A stretch of 64,000 nucleotides of DNA from Halobiforma lacisalsi AJ5. GTDB taxonomy: Archaea > Halobacteriota > Halobacteria > Halobacteriales > Natrialbaceae. The translations under genes were made by a program, and so were the position numbers. Shown here piece by piece: positions 36,637-45,385 of the stretch (its first letter is position 1; each line of letters opens with the position of its first letter). The notes beneath the pieces are model-generated. The model had not been told where the DNA came from, ran no database searches, and worked only from the letters and a program-made list of their open reading frames with translations. The stretch covers positions 124,001 through 188,000 of the forward strand of contig NZ_CP019285.1 of NCBI RefSeq assembly GCF_000226975.2, written 5' to 3'.

Positions 36637-37995
36637 GTGACTACCAGTCAGAGAAATCCGGTGGATAGTGTGACCTACTCCCCACCGGATTCAGTGATTG
36701 TTGATCGGATTCAAAGAGCGTTTCCCTCCGATGAGTTGCGCGAGCGCGCTCGCGCAACGAATCTCGTAGAGCGTGAACGGAAATTCGACGCTGTTGCGCT
36801 GTTCTACACGCTTTCACTCGGCTTCGCTGCTGGATCAGACCGATCTATTCAGGCCTTTCTCGAACGATTCGTCGAGATGGCTGACTGTGACGAACTCTCC
36901 TATGCAACCTTCCACGGGTGGTTCTCTCCACCGTTCGTTGCACTCCTTCGAGAGATTCTCGATGACGCCATCGAGAATCTCGATACCAGAAGTGCCGACC
37001 TTAGCGGACGTCTCGAACGGTTTCGAGACGTCCTCATCGTCGATGGGAGCATTGTGTCTCTCTATCAAGATGCTGCAGATGTGTACGCTGCAACCGGTGA
37101 CGATCAGGCTGGTCTGAAACTTCACCTAACAGAATCACTCTCAACTGGCCTTCCGGCACGGTACCAGACAACTGACGCTAAAACCCAAGAACGGAGCCAG
37201 CTACCCACCGGCGAGTGGGTAGCTGGCGCACTTATCCTGCTTGATCTCGGCTTCTACGACTTCTGGTTGTTCGACCGCATTGACCAGAATAACGGCTGGT
37301 TCGTCTCCCGTGTGAAGGACGACGCAAACTTCGAGATCGTCGAAGAGCTCCGGACGTGGCGGGGCAACAGTATCCCGCTCGAAGGAGAGTCGCTGCAGGA
37401 CGTCCTTGACGACCTGCAGCGACAGGAAATCGATGTTCGCATTACCCTCTCGTTCGAGCGAAAGCGAGGGTCGTCCACCAGCCCGCCCCGAACGTTCCGG
37501 TTGGTTGGTGTTTGGAACGAGGACACTGAGGAGTACCACCTCTATCTGACGAATCTCTCGAAAGACGACTATAGCGCGCCCGATATCGCACAGCTCTATC
37601 GGGCGCGCTGGGAGATCGAATTGCTATTCAAGGAACTGAAATCGCGCTTCGGACTTGACGAGATCAACACGACCGATCCGTACATCATCGAGGCGCTGGT
37701 CATCATGGCCGCGATCTCACTGCTGATGAGCCGTGTTATCGTCGATGAACTCCAGAAACTAGACAGAAAACAACAGGAAAGCGCCGACGACGCCGCAGCG
37801 TCGTCGCCGCAACTCCCTCGTCGGCGATGTTCTCACGCTGTCGAACGCCACGCACACCTGATCCAGTTGTATGTGATGCTCGATTTAGGGTACGAACTCC
37901 CGGATTTAGATGAGTTGTTGTTATGGGCGTCACGTGATCCAAATCCGCATCGTCCGAGATTACGTGATCAGGTTAAGTCAGGCGAGTTCTGGTAA
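36637..37995 (+). CDS. IS4-family (ISH8-type) transposase
   Basis: DDE transposase of 452 residues with a GTG start. The catalytic residues are probably Asp in DVLIVDGSIV (about 136), Asp in LILLDLGFYDFW (about 203-207) and Glu in YRARWEIELLFKELKS (about 330), the YREK-like box of IS4. The N-terminal third includes a helical DNA-binding region (RATNLVERERKFDAVALFY). It appears intact. Several codon choices in it create perfect hairpins, with one stem spanning the stop codon. Confidence 0.93.
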   Translation: MTTSQRNPVDSVTYSPPDSVIVDRIQRAFPSDELRERARATNLVERERKFDAVALFYTLSLGFAAGSDRSIQAFLERFVEMADCDELSYATFHGWFSPPFVALLREILDDAIENLDTRSADLSGRLERFRDVLIVDGSIVSLYQDAADVYAATGDDQAGLKLHLTESLSTGLPARYQTTDAKTQERSQLPTGEWVAGALILLDLGFYDFWLFDRIDQNNGWFVSRVKDDANFEIVEELRTWRGNSIPLEGESLQDVLDDLQRQEIDVRITLSFERKRGSSTSPPRTFRLVGVWNEDTEEYHLYLTNLSKDDYSAPDIAQLYRARWEIELLFKELKSRFGLDEINTTDPYIIEALVIMAAISLLMSRVIVDELQKLDRKQQESADDAAASSPQLPRRRCSHAVERHAHLIQLYVMLDLGYELPDLDELLLWASRDPNPHRPRLRDQVKSGEFW

Positions 37996-38082
37996 CGAAC
38001 TCGCCTGACGACCGGGGAACCCCCTGTCTCAATAGCGGCAGCTCTGGAACGGCGACGCACTCACAGCCGTGAGTGCGCCGCC
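36655..38082 (+). repeat. Series of ten inverted repeats inside the insertion sequence
   Basis: Arms, all perfect unless noted: 36655-36664/36682-36691 (10 bp); 36735-36758 (24-bp palindrome without loop); 36952-36964/36969-36981 (13 bp, 4-nt loop); 37006-37017/37022-37033 (12 bp, 4-nt loop); 37196-37208/37215-37227 (13 bp); 37389-37399/37413-37423 (11 bp); 37573-37585/37597-37609 (13 bp); 37785-37793/37798-37806 (9 bp); 37977-37989/37997-38009 (13 bp, loop holds the stop codon); 38051-38064/38069-38082 (14 bp, one mismatch). Arm sequences differ from each other, so they are not copies of one unit. Confidence 0.85.
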
Positions 38083-38211
38083 TCAAAGGTATCACACGAC
38101 GAATCCGTGACTGCCTGTTCCAGCGACCCACTCTCCTGAGCCAGTCCACTCCAATTTGGTATAGTCTCTGCTGAGATCCTGCTTCACCCCGTCGCTAAAC
38201 TAGAACAGATG

Positions 38212-38221
38212 GTTCCGAAAC
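38212..38221 (+). repeat. Target-site duplication, right copy
   Basis: GTTCCGAAAC, identical to 36578-36587 on the other side of the element. Confidence 0.9.
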
Positions 38222-38300
38222 CGACGCCGCCGACGAGGGCGCCCGTTGCTGCGATACCTTTGAGACTCCGCCGCCTGGAAATGCGATGTTCGTCTGTCAT
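38212..38300 (-). pseudogene. Tat signal peptide, 5' part of IS-split gene
   Basis: ATG at 38300 begins MTDEHRISRRRSLKGIAATG then ALVGGVGFGT, a clear twin-arginine signal (SRRRSLKG) with a hydrophobic core. The frame runs into the element after GFGT. Joined across one copy of the duplication it continues with NTVSAGEKKDG, the start of the downstream half, giving an intact precursor of about 485 residues. The export signal is now cut off from the mature protein, so the gene is probably non-functional. Confidence 0.85.
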
Positions 38301-38845
38301 AGGTGCTTTTCCGGCCACCGACGGGGAAACCATCGGGCCGGCGCTACCGACATCTCCACCAAACGGACGTTTTGTAATCAGTGAACTACCGCTTTGAACG
38401 ACAGTCCTAACCGTCGAACCCTCCCCGGGAGAACGAGCGTAACGAGAGAAAGATTGTCTCCTCAATCAAATTTCTCGCGGCCGGAAAATTCAGCTTACTA
38501 ACACGGTACGGGAGTACGTGCCGGATCTATTCGATGGGTGAAAATAGCTGAAGAACGGCCCTACTATCCACAACGACTGAAATACTGCTTTCAGGGACTG
38601 AATTTGGCCGTGAAGGCAGTCCTTTCGAGGAGAAGTCGCCACCATCTCGAGATCGAATCGCACGGTAGGCCATCGTAACTCTGTTCATCACTGCGTGATG
38701 CAGTTGTGGCCTGAAGCCGGTATCTCGGATGGTAACCGACGAGTACCGGACCGCGGATCGACCGTACGAACGATGGATCTCGTTTACCCGATCTCCGCGT
38801 CGAGGTAGAGAGAAGGACGGATACGAAAGCAATCGAAGTGCTCGA
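38301..38845. other. Intergenic stretch without a convincing gene
   Basis: These 545 bp lie upstream of the split secreted-protein gene. Frames on both strands (for example 38527-38832 minus) have unusual composition, no recognisable motif and no good start context. The stretch is somewhat AT-richer than the surroundings near 38440-38540. I see no repeat or RNA gene. Confidence 0.5.
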
Positions 38846-39118
38846 TCAGTCGTCGTCTGCTCCGTCCGGATCCGTGCCCTTGGTGTCCGCGTCCGATTCC
38901 AGGAATGCCGAGTTCCACTCGTCGATGAGGTTCTCGAGTCGACGCGTTCTTCCCTTCGAGAAGGTTTGGGGAGCCAGTTCGGACGCGGACGTCCGAGGTG
39001 CCGACTGGTGATCGGAGCCCGTCTTCGGGGTTTCGTTCCTCGTCCCAGACGTCGTTGACGAGGCGGTTCGTTGATTCGTCGGTGCTGCGGTCTCGGTTCG
39101 GTAGTTGCGTGTACTCAT
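38846..39118 (-). CDS. Hypothetical acidic protein (90 aa)
   Basis: Starts MSTRNYRTETAAPTNQRTAS and is Thr/Ser-rich for 55 residues, probably disordered. A short helical segment RRLENLIDEWNSAFLESDAD and an Asp-rich end follow. The helical segment looks like a genuine protein feature rather than a shadow. I do not recognise it and it has no partner gene. It is upstream of and divergent from mtnP. Confidence 0.45.
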   Translation of the reverse strand: MSTRNYRTETAAPTNQRTASSTTSGTRNETPKTGSDHQSAPRTSASELAPQTFSKGRTRRLENLIDEWNSAFLESDADTKGTDPDGADDD

Positions 39119-39415
39119 GTCGGTCGGGTTCGGTGAGGTCGTCGCGCGGTGCGTCGTGGTTCGACTCGAGGGGTTAGAAACGAGATACTGCTACGGGTAC
39201 GACCGACGCGTGGTGCATGTACCATGGGCTACGAACCACTTATACATAAAAGTTAATGATAGATAATGCGATGGCCGGATCCCATCGAAACCGATCGGCG
39301 ACGCTGACGGGAGACGAGAGAAAACCTGCCGCCGTTCCGCGTTCGTCGACGGACCGGGGGTCGGGGCGTGACGGGAACCCGACTGTTTACGGTACTCCCG
39401 GTCCGACGGGAGGGT

Positions 39416-40273
39416 ATGACCATCGGCGTCATCGGCGGTAGCGGTATCTACGAGGCACTGCCACTCGAGAACACCCGCAAAGAGGAGGTTTCGACGCCCT
39501 ACGGCGAACCCAGTGAGGCCGTCACGCTGGGCGAACTCGCCGGTAAGGACGTCGCCTTTCTTCCCCGGCACGGCGAGGACCACCAGCACACGCCGACCGA
39601 CGCCCAGTACCGGGCGAACATCTACGCGCTCAAGTCGGTCGGCGTCGACCGCGTGATCGCGACCAACGCGGTCGGCAGCCTCCGCGAGGATCTGCCGCCG
39701 CGGACGCTGGTCGTGCCGGATCAGATCTTCGACCGCACGAAACACCGCCAGCCCTCGTTCTTCGGCGACGGGATGGTCGTCCACATGGGCTTTGCCGACC
39801 CCTACTGCCCCGAGATGGTCGATCACCTCGCGACCGCGGCGGAGGAGGCCACCGAGGACACGAAGACCGAAGCGGGCGGCACTTACGTCTGCATCGAGGG
39901 CCCACAGTACTCCACCCGCGCCGAAAGCGAGTTCTACCGCGATCAGGGCTGGGACATCGTCGGTATGACGGCGATCCCGGAGGCCAAACTCGCCCGTGAG
40001 GCCGAACTGAGCTACGCGACCGTGGCCGGCGTCACCGACTACGACGTCTGGAAGGCGGACAACGAGGTCACCCTGGAGGAGGTCCTCGAGAACGCCGAAG
40101 CGAACCAGGAGGCGATCAACCGGGTCGTCGAACACGCGATCCGGACCATGCCGGAGGACTTCGAGAGCGACGCCTGGTCGGCGCTCGAGGGGACGATCAA
40201 CACGCCCGCCGACGCGATCCCCGAGGAGACGCGCGAGCGTGTCGACCTGCTGGCCGGCAAGTACCTCGAGTAA
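39416..40273 (+). CDS. mtnP: S-methyl-5'-thioadenosine phosphorylase
   Basis: Purine nucleoside phosphorylase family enzyme of 285 residues, cleaving methylthioadenosine (or a related nucleoside) with phosphate for methionine or purine salvage. Family blocks: GVIGGSGIYEAL at the N-terminus, FLPRHGEDHQHTPTDAQYRAN, ATNAVGSLRE, CIEGPQYSTRAES and GMTAIPEAKLAREAELSYAT. ATG at 39416 was chosen over the longer frame from 39368 because similarity starts with MTIGVIGG. A TATA-like GTTTACG lies about 30 nt upstream. Convergent with scpA, with one base between the stops. Confidence 0.94.
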   Translation: MTIGVIGGSGIYEALPLENTRKEEVSTPYGEPSEAVTLGELAGKDVAFLPRHGEDHQHTPTDAQYRANIYALKSVGVDRVIATNAVGSLREDLPPRTLVVPDQIFDRTKHRQPSFFGDGMVVHMGFADPYCPEMVDHLATAAEEATEDTKTEAGGTYVCIEGPQYSTRAESEFYRDQGWDIVGMTAIPEAKLAREAELSYATVAGVTDYDVWKADNEVTLEEVLENAEANQEAINRVVEHAIRTMPEDFESDAWSALEGTINTPADAIPEETRERVDLLAGKYLE

Positions 40274-40274
40274 C

Positions 40275-41342
40275 TCAATCCGCGATCGCTTCTTCCGGTT
40301 CGGCCTCGACCGACACCCGCTGGATCCAGAGGTCGCCGAACAGGTCGTCCTGCTCGAGCGTCACCCGGCCCCGGTGGGCGAGAAAGAGCAGGGCCAGGTA
40401 CGTCATTACGCGCGAACCGCCCGCATCGTCGATCTCGGCGTACAGCACCTCGTCGCGACCCTGGTCGTAGTGGACGGCGAGTTCGTCCTCGACGTCGTCG
40501 ATGACGTCCTCGATGTCCTCCTCGTGAGTCGTATGGGTTACGTCGTCGCTGGTCGGCTCGTCGCCGGCGCGCATGTCGTCGGCCCCGCGGTAGCTCAGTT
40601 CCTGCACGCCACGGTCGTACCCGCTTGGCGAATCGCTCGTGTCGTAGCTTCGGGACTCCTTCCACCGGCTGTCACGTTCGGCGCTGCGGAGTTCCCGGAC
40701 GAGTTCGTCCAGCGTCTCGGGCTTGCCGCGGGCGTGTTTGCGCTCGAGGCGGCGTTCCATCTCGGCCTCGAGGTTCTCGACGGGGTCAAACCCGGGCGGA
40801 CGATCCTCGTCGGCGTCGCCGGCCATCGCCCCGTCGTCGGCGAAGGGGGCCTCCCAGGGAGGGAGTTCCTCCTCCTCGTCGGGTTCCTCGGCGGCGAACA
40901 GTTCGTCGCTTTTCATCCGCAAGAGGACGCTGGCGTAGAACAGCGCGCGGCCGGACGTCCGGAGATCGACCTCGTCCAGGGCGTCGAGAAACCGGTCGGT
41001 GACGTGGACGATGTCGATGTCCCAGGGGTCGATTTCCCCGTTTTCGGCGAGCTGCACGAGGAGTTCGACGGGTTCGACCGTTTCGTCGTCTCCGTCTCCA
41101 TTTCCGTCTCCGTCTTCACCGCCGTCCCCGTCCACACCCCCGTCGTAATCGGCCGAACCGGACGCCTCGAGCGCCTCGTCCTCCGAGAACTCGAGGACGG
41201 AGTCCCCATCGTCGTCGGCCGACTCCCCCGGTCGCTCGCGGTCCTCGTGCCCGGCGATGTTCAGCGGGATCTCGTCACCGCCGTCCGTGTAGAACTCGTC
41301 GCGATCGGCTCGACCGTCGGTGTCGGAGTCGCGCTCAGTCAC
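40275..41342 (-). CDS. scpA: Segregation and condensation protein A
   Basis: Kleisin subunit of 355 residues that bridges the two Smc heads. The N-terminal helical block is VELLVQLAENGEIDPWDIDI, then VTDRFLDALDEVDLRTSGRAL. The C-terminal winged helix contains VMTYLALLFLAHRGRVTLEQ and DLFGDLWIQRVSVE. A Gly/Asp-rich insertion (about residues 65-85) and an extended acidic middle are haloarchaea-specific. Its ATG overlaps the smc stop by 8 nt, so the pair is translationally coupled. No ScpB gene is seen in the window. Confidence 0.93.
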   Translation of the reverse strand: MTERDSDTDGRADRDEFYTDGGDEIPLNIAGHEDRERPGESADDDGDSVLEFSEDEALEASGSADYDGGVDGDGGEDGDGNGDGDDETVEPVELLVQLAENGEIDPWDIDIVHVTDRFLDALDEVDLRTSGRALFYASVLLRMKSDELFAAEEPDEEEELPPWEAPFADDGAMAGDADEDRPPGFDPVENLEAEMERRLERKHARGKPETLDELVRELRSAERDSRWKESRSYDTSDSPSGYDRGVQELSYRGADDMRAGDEPTSDDVTHTTHEEDIEDVIDDVEDELAVHYDQGRDEVLYAEIDDAGGSRVMTYLALLFLAHRGRVTLEQDDLFGDLWIQRVSVEAEPEEAIAD

Positions 41343-44300
41343 TGACAGGCACCTCCTCGGGATCGCTGTCGCCGCTCAGGTCGATCCCCGTCACGGCGCT
41401 TACGTTGTCCTGTTGCATCGTGACCCCGATCGCGCGCTCGGAGCGATCGAGCATCGCCGAGCGATGGGAGACGACGACGAACTGCGCCTCCGCGGCGAGT
41501 TCCTCGACCATCTGTCCGACGCGCTCTGCGTTGACGGCGTCGAGGAAGGCGTCGATCTCGTCCAGGGCGTAGAACGGGGCCGGGTTGTGCCGCTGGATCG
41601 CGAAAATGAAGGCCAGCGCGGTCAGGGATTTCTCCCCGCCGGACATCGCATCGAGGCGCTGGACCGGCTTGTCACCCGGCTGGGCCTTCATCGTCAGCCC
41701 GCCGTCGAAGGGGTCCGCCTCGTCCTCGAGGTGCAACGAACCGGTCCCCTCCGAGAGTCGTTCGAAGATCTCCGTAAAGTGCTCCGAGATGGCCTCGTAG
41801 GCCTCCATGAACGTCGCCTTCTTCTGGGTCTCGTACTGTTCGATCCGGTCGCGGATGCCCTCGGCCTCCTCGACCAGCGTCGCCTTCCCCTCCTCGAGTT
41901 CCTCGAGGTCCTCGCGGACCTCGTCGTACTCGTCGATCGCGAGCATGTTCACCGGCTCCATCGCTTCCATGTCCGACTCGAGCAGGTCGATCATCTCGAG
42001 GACCGTATCGTGGTCGGGGACGTCCTCGGGGTCGTAATCGCCGACTTCCGCTTCCAGCGACTCGATTTCCCACTCGAGGTCGCCGGCCCGCTCGCGTTCG
42101 CCCTCGAGTTTGCTCTCGACCGTATCCACGCGGTTCTGCTGCTCGTCGCGCTTCTTGCGAGCCTCGGTGAGTTCCTCCTTGAGGTCGGTGCGCTCTTCTT
42201 TGAGTTCCGCGAGTTCCTCCTCGAGTTCCTCGACGGCCGCGCGTTTGGCCTCGAGTTCGTCGCGTTTCTCCTCGATCGTCGCCTCACACTCCTCGATGCG
42301 CTCCTCGTGTTCGGCCTTGCGGTTCTGGGCCGACTCGATGTCGTCGTGGAGGTCCTCGATCGCGTCCTCGGCGTACTCCTTCTCGAGGCTCAGTTCGTTG
42401 ATCTTCCCGTCGAGGTCGTCGATCCGGTCCTCACGCTCGTCGATCTCGGCCTCGAGCTCCTCGATCTGCTCCGTGAGTTCGGGGATCTTCGAGTCCTCGA
42501 GTTCGGCCTCGAGTTCCTCGATGTCGGCCTCGATCTCCTCGATCTCGGCCGTTCGCTCGTCGATCTCCGCCGAGATCTCGTTCATCCGCTCGTCGACTGA
42601 GTCACGCTCCTCGCGCAGATCCTCGAGATCCGTCTCGAGGTTCTCGATCTCCCCTTCGATCGCTTCGCGTTCGTCCTCGAGGTCCTCGATCTTCCCTTCG
42701 ATCGAGCGGACCTCGTCGGCGGCGTCGGTCTTGCGGTCGCGGGCGTCGTCGAGCCGTTCCTCGACGTCCCGTAGCTCCTCGCGCAGCGAATCGCGTTTCT
42801 CCTGGAGTTCGGTGATCCGCTTGGCGACGCGCTCGAGTTGCCCCTCGCCGCCGCCGGTGAAGGAGTACCGCGAGCCGCCGCCGGAACCGCCGGTCATCGC
42901 GCCGCTTTTCTCGACCAGGTCGCCGTCCAGGGTGACCATCCGATAGTCGCCCATGTACGAGCGGGCGGTCTCGATGTCCTCGACGACGAGCGTGTCCCCG
43001 AGCACGTACGAGAAGACGCCCGCGTACTGGTCGTCGAAGTCCACGAGATTGTACGCGAAGTCGACGACCCCCGGGTCGCTGGGCGCGTTGGGGAGCCGAC
43101 GCTGGCTCATGTCCGTCAGCGGGAGGAAGGTGGCCCGGCCGGCGTTCCGGGATTTGAGGTGTTCGATACACTGCTGGCCGACTACGTCGTCGTCGACGAC
43201 CACGTTCGCGAGCCGGCCGCCGGCCGCGGTCTCGCAGGCCACTGCGTACTCGCCCGCGACGTTCCCCAGTTGGGCCACCGCGCCGTGGACGCCGTCGATC
43301 CCCGAGTTGAGGATCGTCGTCACCGCGCGGCCGAACGACGAGTCGCCGCTCTCGCCGGCTTTCGCCTCGAGTTCGGCGTACTCCTGCTGTTTGGCCTGGA
43401 TCTCGTCGTCGACCTCGTCGACGTCGGACTGGAGACGTCGCTTCTCGGCCTTGAGGTCGTCGACGACGCTCGCGATGTTCGCGCGGTTCGTCTCGGCCTT
43501 CTCGAGTTCGCGCTCGAGGTCGCTTCGCCGGTCCTCGAGTTCGGGGATCCGCTCGCGTTTCTCCTCGATGGCCGCCTCCTTCTCGTCGATCGCGTTCGAG
43601 CGCCGGCGGGCCTCGTCCAGCAGGCGGTCCTGCTCGCGCTGGAGGTCGTTCTTCTCGGTCTTGGCCGCCTCGAGGTCGTCCTTGCGCTCGGCGAGTTCGG
43701 CCTTGAGTTCGTCGAACTCGGTGTCGACGGCCTCGATCTCGGCCTCGAGTCGCTCCTTTTCCTGCTCGCGCTCCTGGATCTCGGTCTTGATCGAGGCCTT
43801 CTCGAGTTTGTGTTCGCGGGTTTCGTCCTCGAGTTCCCCGATCTCCTCCTGCTTGCGGTCGATCTGGACGAAGGCCTCGCGGCGATCCGACTCGGCCTCC
43901 TCGATCGCCTCCTCGCTGGCCTCGATCTTGTCCTCGAGTCGGGAGATGTCGCCTTTGATCTCCTCGATTTCGCTTTTGATCCGGAGCTGTTCCTCCTCGC
44001 CTTTCCGCTCGATCTCCGCGTTTAGGTCCTCGAGGTCCTCCTGCAGGCGGACGACGCGACCTTCTCGCTCGTCGAGTTCTCGCTTTCGGTCCGCGAGTTC
44101 GTCCTCGAGGTCGTCGATCTTCGCCTCGGTCGCCTCGAGTTCCTCGCGTTTCTCCTCGAGTTCGCTCGCTTTCTTGTACCCCTCGTACTCCTCTTTCTCG
44201 CGGCGCAGCCGGCGGTACCGCATCGCCGTTCGGCGCTCGTCCTCGAGTTGCTCGAGGCGCCCGCGTTTCTCCTCGATGCGCAGTTGTGCTTCGTCGATCC

Positions 44301-44919
44301 GTTCCTCGACGGTCTCGAGTTCCTCGAAGGCGTCTTCCTTCTTGGCGTCGAACTCGGCGACGCCCGCGATCTCGTCGATGATCTCCCGGCGGGCGCCCGG
44401 CGTCATGTTGATGATTTCGGTGACGTCGCCCTGCATGACGACGTTGTACCCCTCCGGCGTAACCCCCGCCTGGGCCAGCAGTTCCTGAATGTCCGAGAGG
44501 TTGACCGAGCGGTCGTTGAGGTAGTAGTAGGAGTAGTAGTTATCCTCGGTCTCCTTGACCCGCCGGCGGATGCGGATCTCGTCGACGTCGCCGACGTCCT
44601 CGCTGCCGGCGGCGTTGACCACCTGCGAGCGGGTGAGGGTGTCGTCGCTGTTGTCGAGGATGACCTCGACGACGGCCTCGCGAGGGCCGCTGGAACTCGA
44701 GCCGTCATCGTGACCGGGGTTGTAAATGAGGTCGGTCAGTTTCTCCGCGCGGATCCCGCGGGTGCGGGCCAACCCGAGCGCGAAGAGGACGGCGTCGATG
44801 ATGTTCGACTTGCCGGAGCCGTTGGGCCCGGTGATCACCGTGAAGTCCTCGTAGAACGGAATCTTCGTCTTCCGACCGAAGCTCTTGAAATTGTCCAGAA
44901 CGACTGCCTTGATGTACAT
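41335..44919 (-). CDS. smc: Chromosome segregation ATPase Smc
   Basis: Protein of 1,194 residues. The N-terminal head starts MYIKAVVLDNFKSFGRKTKI with Walker A GPNGSGKSN near residue 33. Two long coiled coils (about 170-500 and 680-1010) flank a hinge (about 520-670: GVHGAVAQLGNVAGEYAVAC, GGSGGGSRYSF). The C-terminal head has the signature MSGGEKSLTALAFIF and Walker B YALDEIDAFLD. Charged Glu/Asp/Arg heptads are typical. ATG at 44919 starts at the family's first residue; longer frames do not. Operon: coiled-coil gene, smc, scpA. Confidence 0.96.
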   Translation of the reverse strand: MYIKAVVLDNFKSFGRKTKIPFYEDFTVITGPNGSGKSNIIDAVLFALGLARTRGIRAEKLTDLIYNPGHDDGSSSSGPREAVVEVILDNSDDTLTRSQVVNAAGSEDVGDVDEIRIRRRVKETEDNYYSYYYLNDRSVNLSDIQELLAQAGVTPEGYNVVMQGDVTEIINMTPGARREIIDEIAGVAEFDAKKEDAFEELETVEERIDEAQLRIEEKRGRLEQLEDERRTAMRYRRLRREKEEYEGYKKASELEEKREELEATEAKIDDLEDELADRKRELDEREGRVVRLQEDLEDLNAEIERKGEEEQLRIKSEIEEIKGDISRLEDKIEASEEAIEEAESDRREAFVQIDRKQEEIGELEDETREHKLEKASIKTEIQEREQEKERLEAEIEAVDTEFDELKAELAERKDDLEAAKTEKNDLQREQDRLLDEARRRSNAIDEKEAAIEEKRERIPELEDRRSDLERELEKAETNRANIASVVDDLKAEKRRLQSDVDEVDDEIQAKQQEYAELEAKAGESGDSSFGRAVTTILNSGIDGVHGAVAQLGNVAGEYAVACETAAGGRLANVVVDDDVVGQQCIEHLKSRNAGRATFLPLTDMSQRRLPNAPSDPGVVDFAYNLVDFDDQYAGVFSYVLGDTLVVEDIETARSYMGDYRMVTLDGDLVEKSGAMTGGSGGGSRYSFTGGGEGQLERVAKRITELQEKRDSLREELRDVEERLDDARDRKTDAADEVRSIEGKIEDLEDEREAIEGEIENLETDLEDLREERDSVDERMNEISAEIDERTAEIEEIEADIEELEAELEDSKIPELTEQIEELEAEIDEREDRIDDLDGKINELSLEKEYAEDAIEDLHDDIESAQNRKAEHEERIEECEATIEEKRDELEAKRAAVEELEEELAELKEERTDLKEELTEARKKRDEQQNRVDTVESKLEGERERAGDLEWEIESLEAEVGDYDPEDVPDHDTVLEMIDLLESDMEAMEPVNMLAIDEYDEVREDLEELEEGKATLVEEAEGIRDRIEQYETQKKATFMEAYEAISEHFTEIFERLSEGTGSLHLEDEADPFDGGLTMKAQPGDKPVQRLDAMSGGEKSLTALAFIFAIQRHNPAPFYALDEIDAFLDAVNAERVGQMVEELAAEAQFVVVSHRSAMLDRSERAIGVTMQQDNVSAVTGIDLSGDSDPEEVPVSD

Positions 44920-45058
44920 GCTCTTCTCTCCGTGACGCGGGCGCAGACCGGCGGGATCGCGGGGTGCCGTTTGTGGGCGGCGAACGGCCGGCGGTCGAAC
45001 GCGTCGAACGCCGGCACCGGAATCCTCGATCGTACGCGGTCCCGCGGTCGCCGTGCAG

Positions 45059-45379
45059 TTATGCGACGATAATGTCGTCGCTACCTGAGTCTTCCGCTTC
45101 GTCACTGTCACCGTCGTCGCCGTCGACGTCCGCCTCCGCGTTGGCGGCCGCCTCGGCGACGTCGTCCGGTTTCGCCTCCGCAGTTAGCGCGTCCTCGCCG
45201 GGCTCTCCCCCCTCCTCGGCCCGGCGCTCCGGGACGCGCGTCGGCGTCTCGGTGTCGAGCTCGGCCTCGAGGACGCGGATTCGCTCTTTCGCTTCGATGA
45301 GTTCGTCCGTCAGTCCCTCTACGGTCGACTCGAGTTCCGCGACCGTCGATTCGAGTTGCTCGACGCGGTTGTTCGACAT
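45059..45379 (-). CDS. Small coiled-coil protein upstream of smc
   Basis: Protein of 106 residues: MSNNRVEQLESTVAELESTV opens a coiled coil of about 45 residues, followed by an Ala/Asp/Glu-rich disordered tail ending SDDIIVA. It resembles the DUF7518-type proteins next to haloarchaeal smc (from memory). ATG at 45379 preferred over GTG at 45385, because a TATA-like TTTATGTAAG lies about 26 nt upstream. Its position suggests a role with the condensin, but that is inference. Confidence 0.7.
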   Translation of the reverse strand: MSNNRVEQLESTVAELESTVEGLTDELIEAKERIRVLEAELDTETPTRVPERRAEEGGEPGEDALTAEAKPDDVAEAAANAEADVDGDDGDSDEAEDSGSDDIIVA

Positions 45380-45385
45380 ATCCAC

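Larger units (their letters stand above)
36588..38211 (+). mobile_element. ISH8-type (IS4 family) insertion sequence, 1,624 bp
   Basis: The ends are imperfect inverted repeats: CATTCGTTCTAGTTTAGC at the left (36588-36605) and CATCTGTTCTAGTTTAGC read inward from the right (38194-38211), matching at 16 of 18 positions. Ten-bp direct repeats flank it. It encodes one full-length transposase and splits a secreted-protein gene in such a way that deleting the element plus one duplication restores the frame exactly. The intact duplication suggests a recent insertion. About ten inverted repeats of 9-14 bp per arm lie inside it (listed separately), which is highly unusual. Confidence 0.92.

Noticed and set aside
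36588-38211. CRISPR-like or integron repeats in the insertion sequence
   Set aside because: The inverted repeats have different arm sequences and no direct-repeat/spacer periodicity, so they are not CRISPR or attC-type arrays.
38527-38832. 101-codon minus-strand frame
   Set aside because: No motif, no promoter, odd composition; regarded as chance.
39368-39415. Longer N-terminus for mtnP
   Set aside because: The added residues lack family similarity, and the promoter-like element sits within this stretch.
42838-44488. Long plus-strand frames opposite smc
   Set aside because: Ser- or Leu-rich shadows of the coiled-coil coding region.
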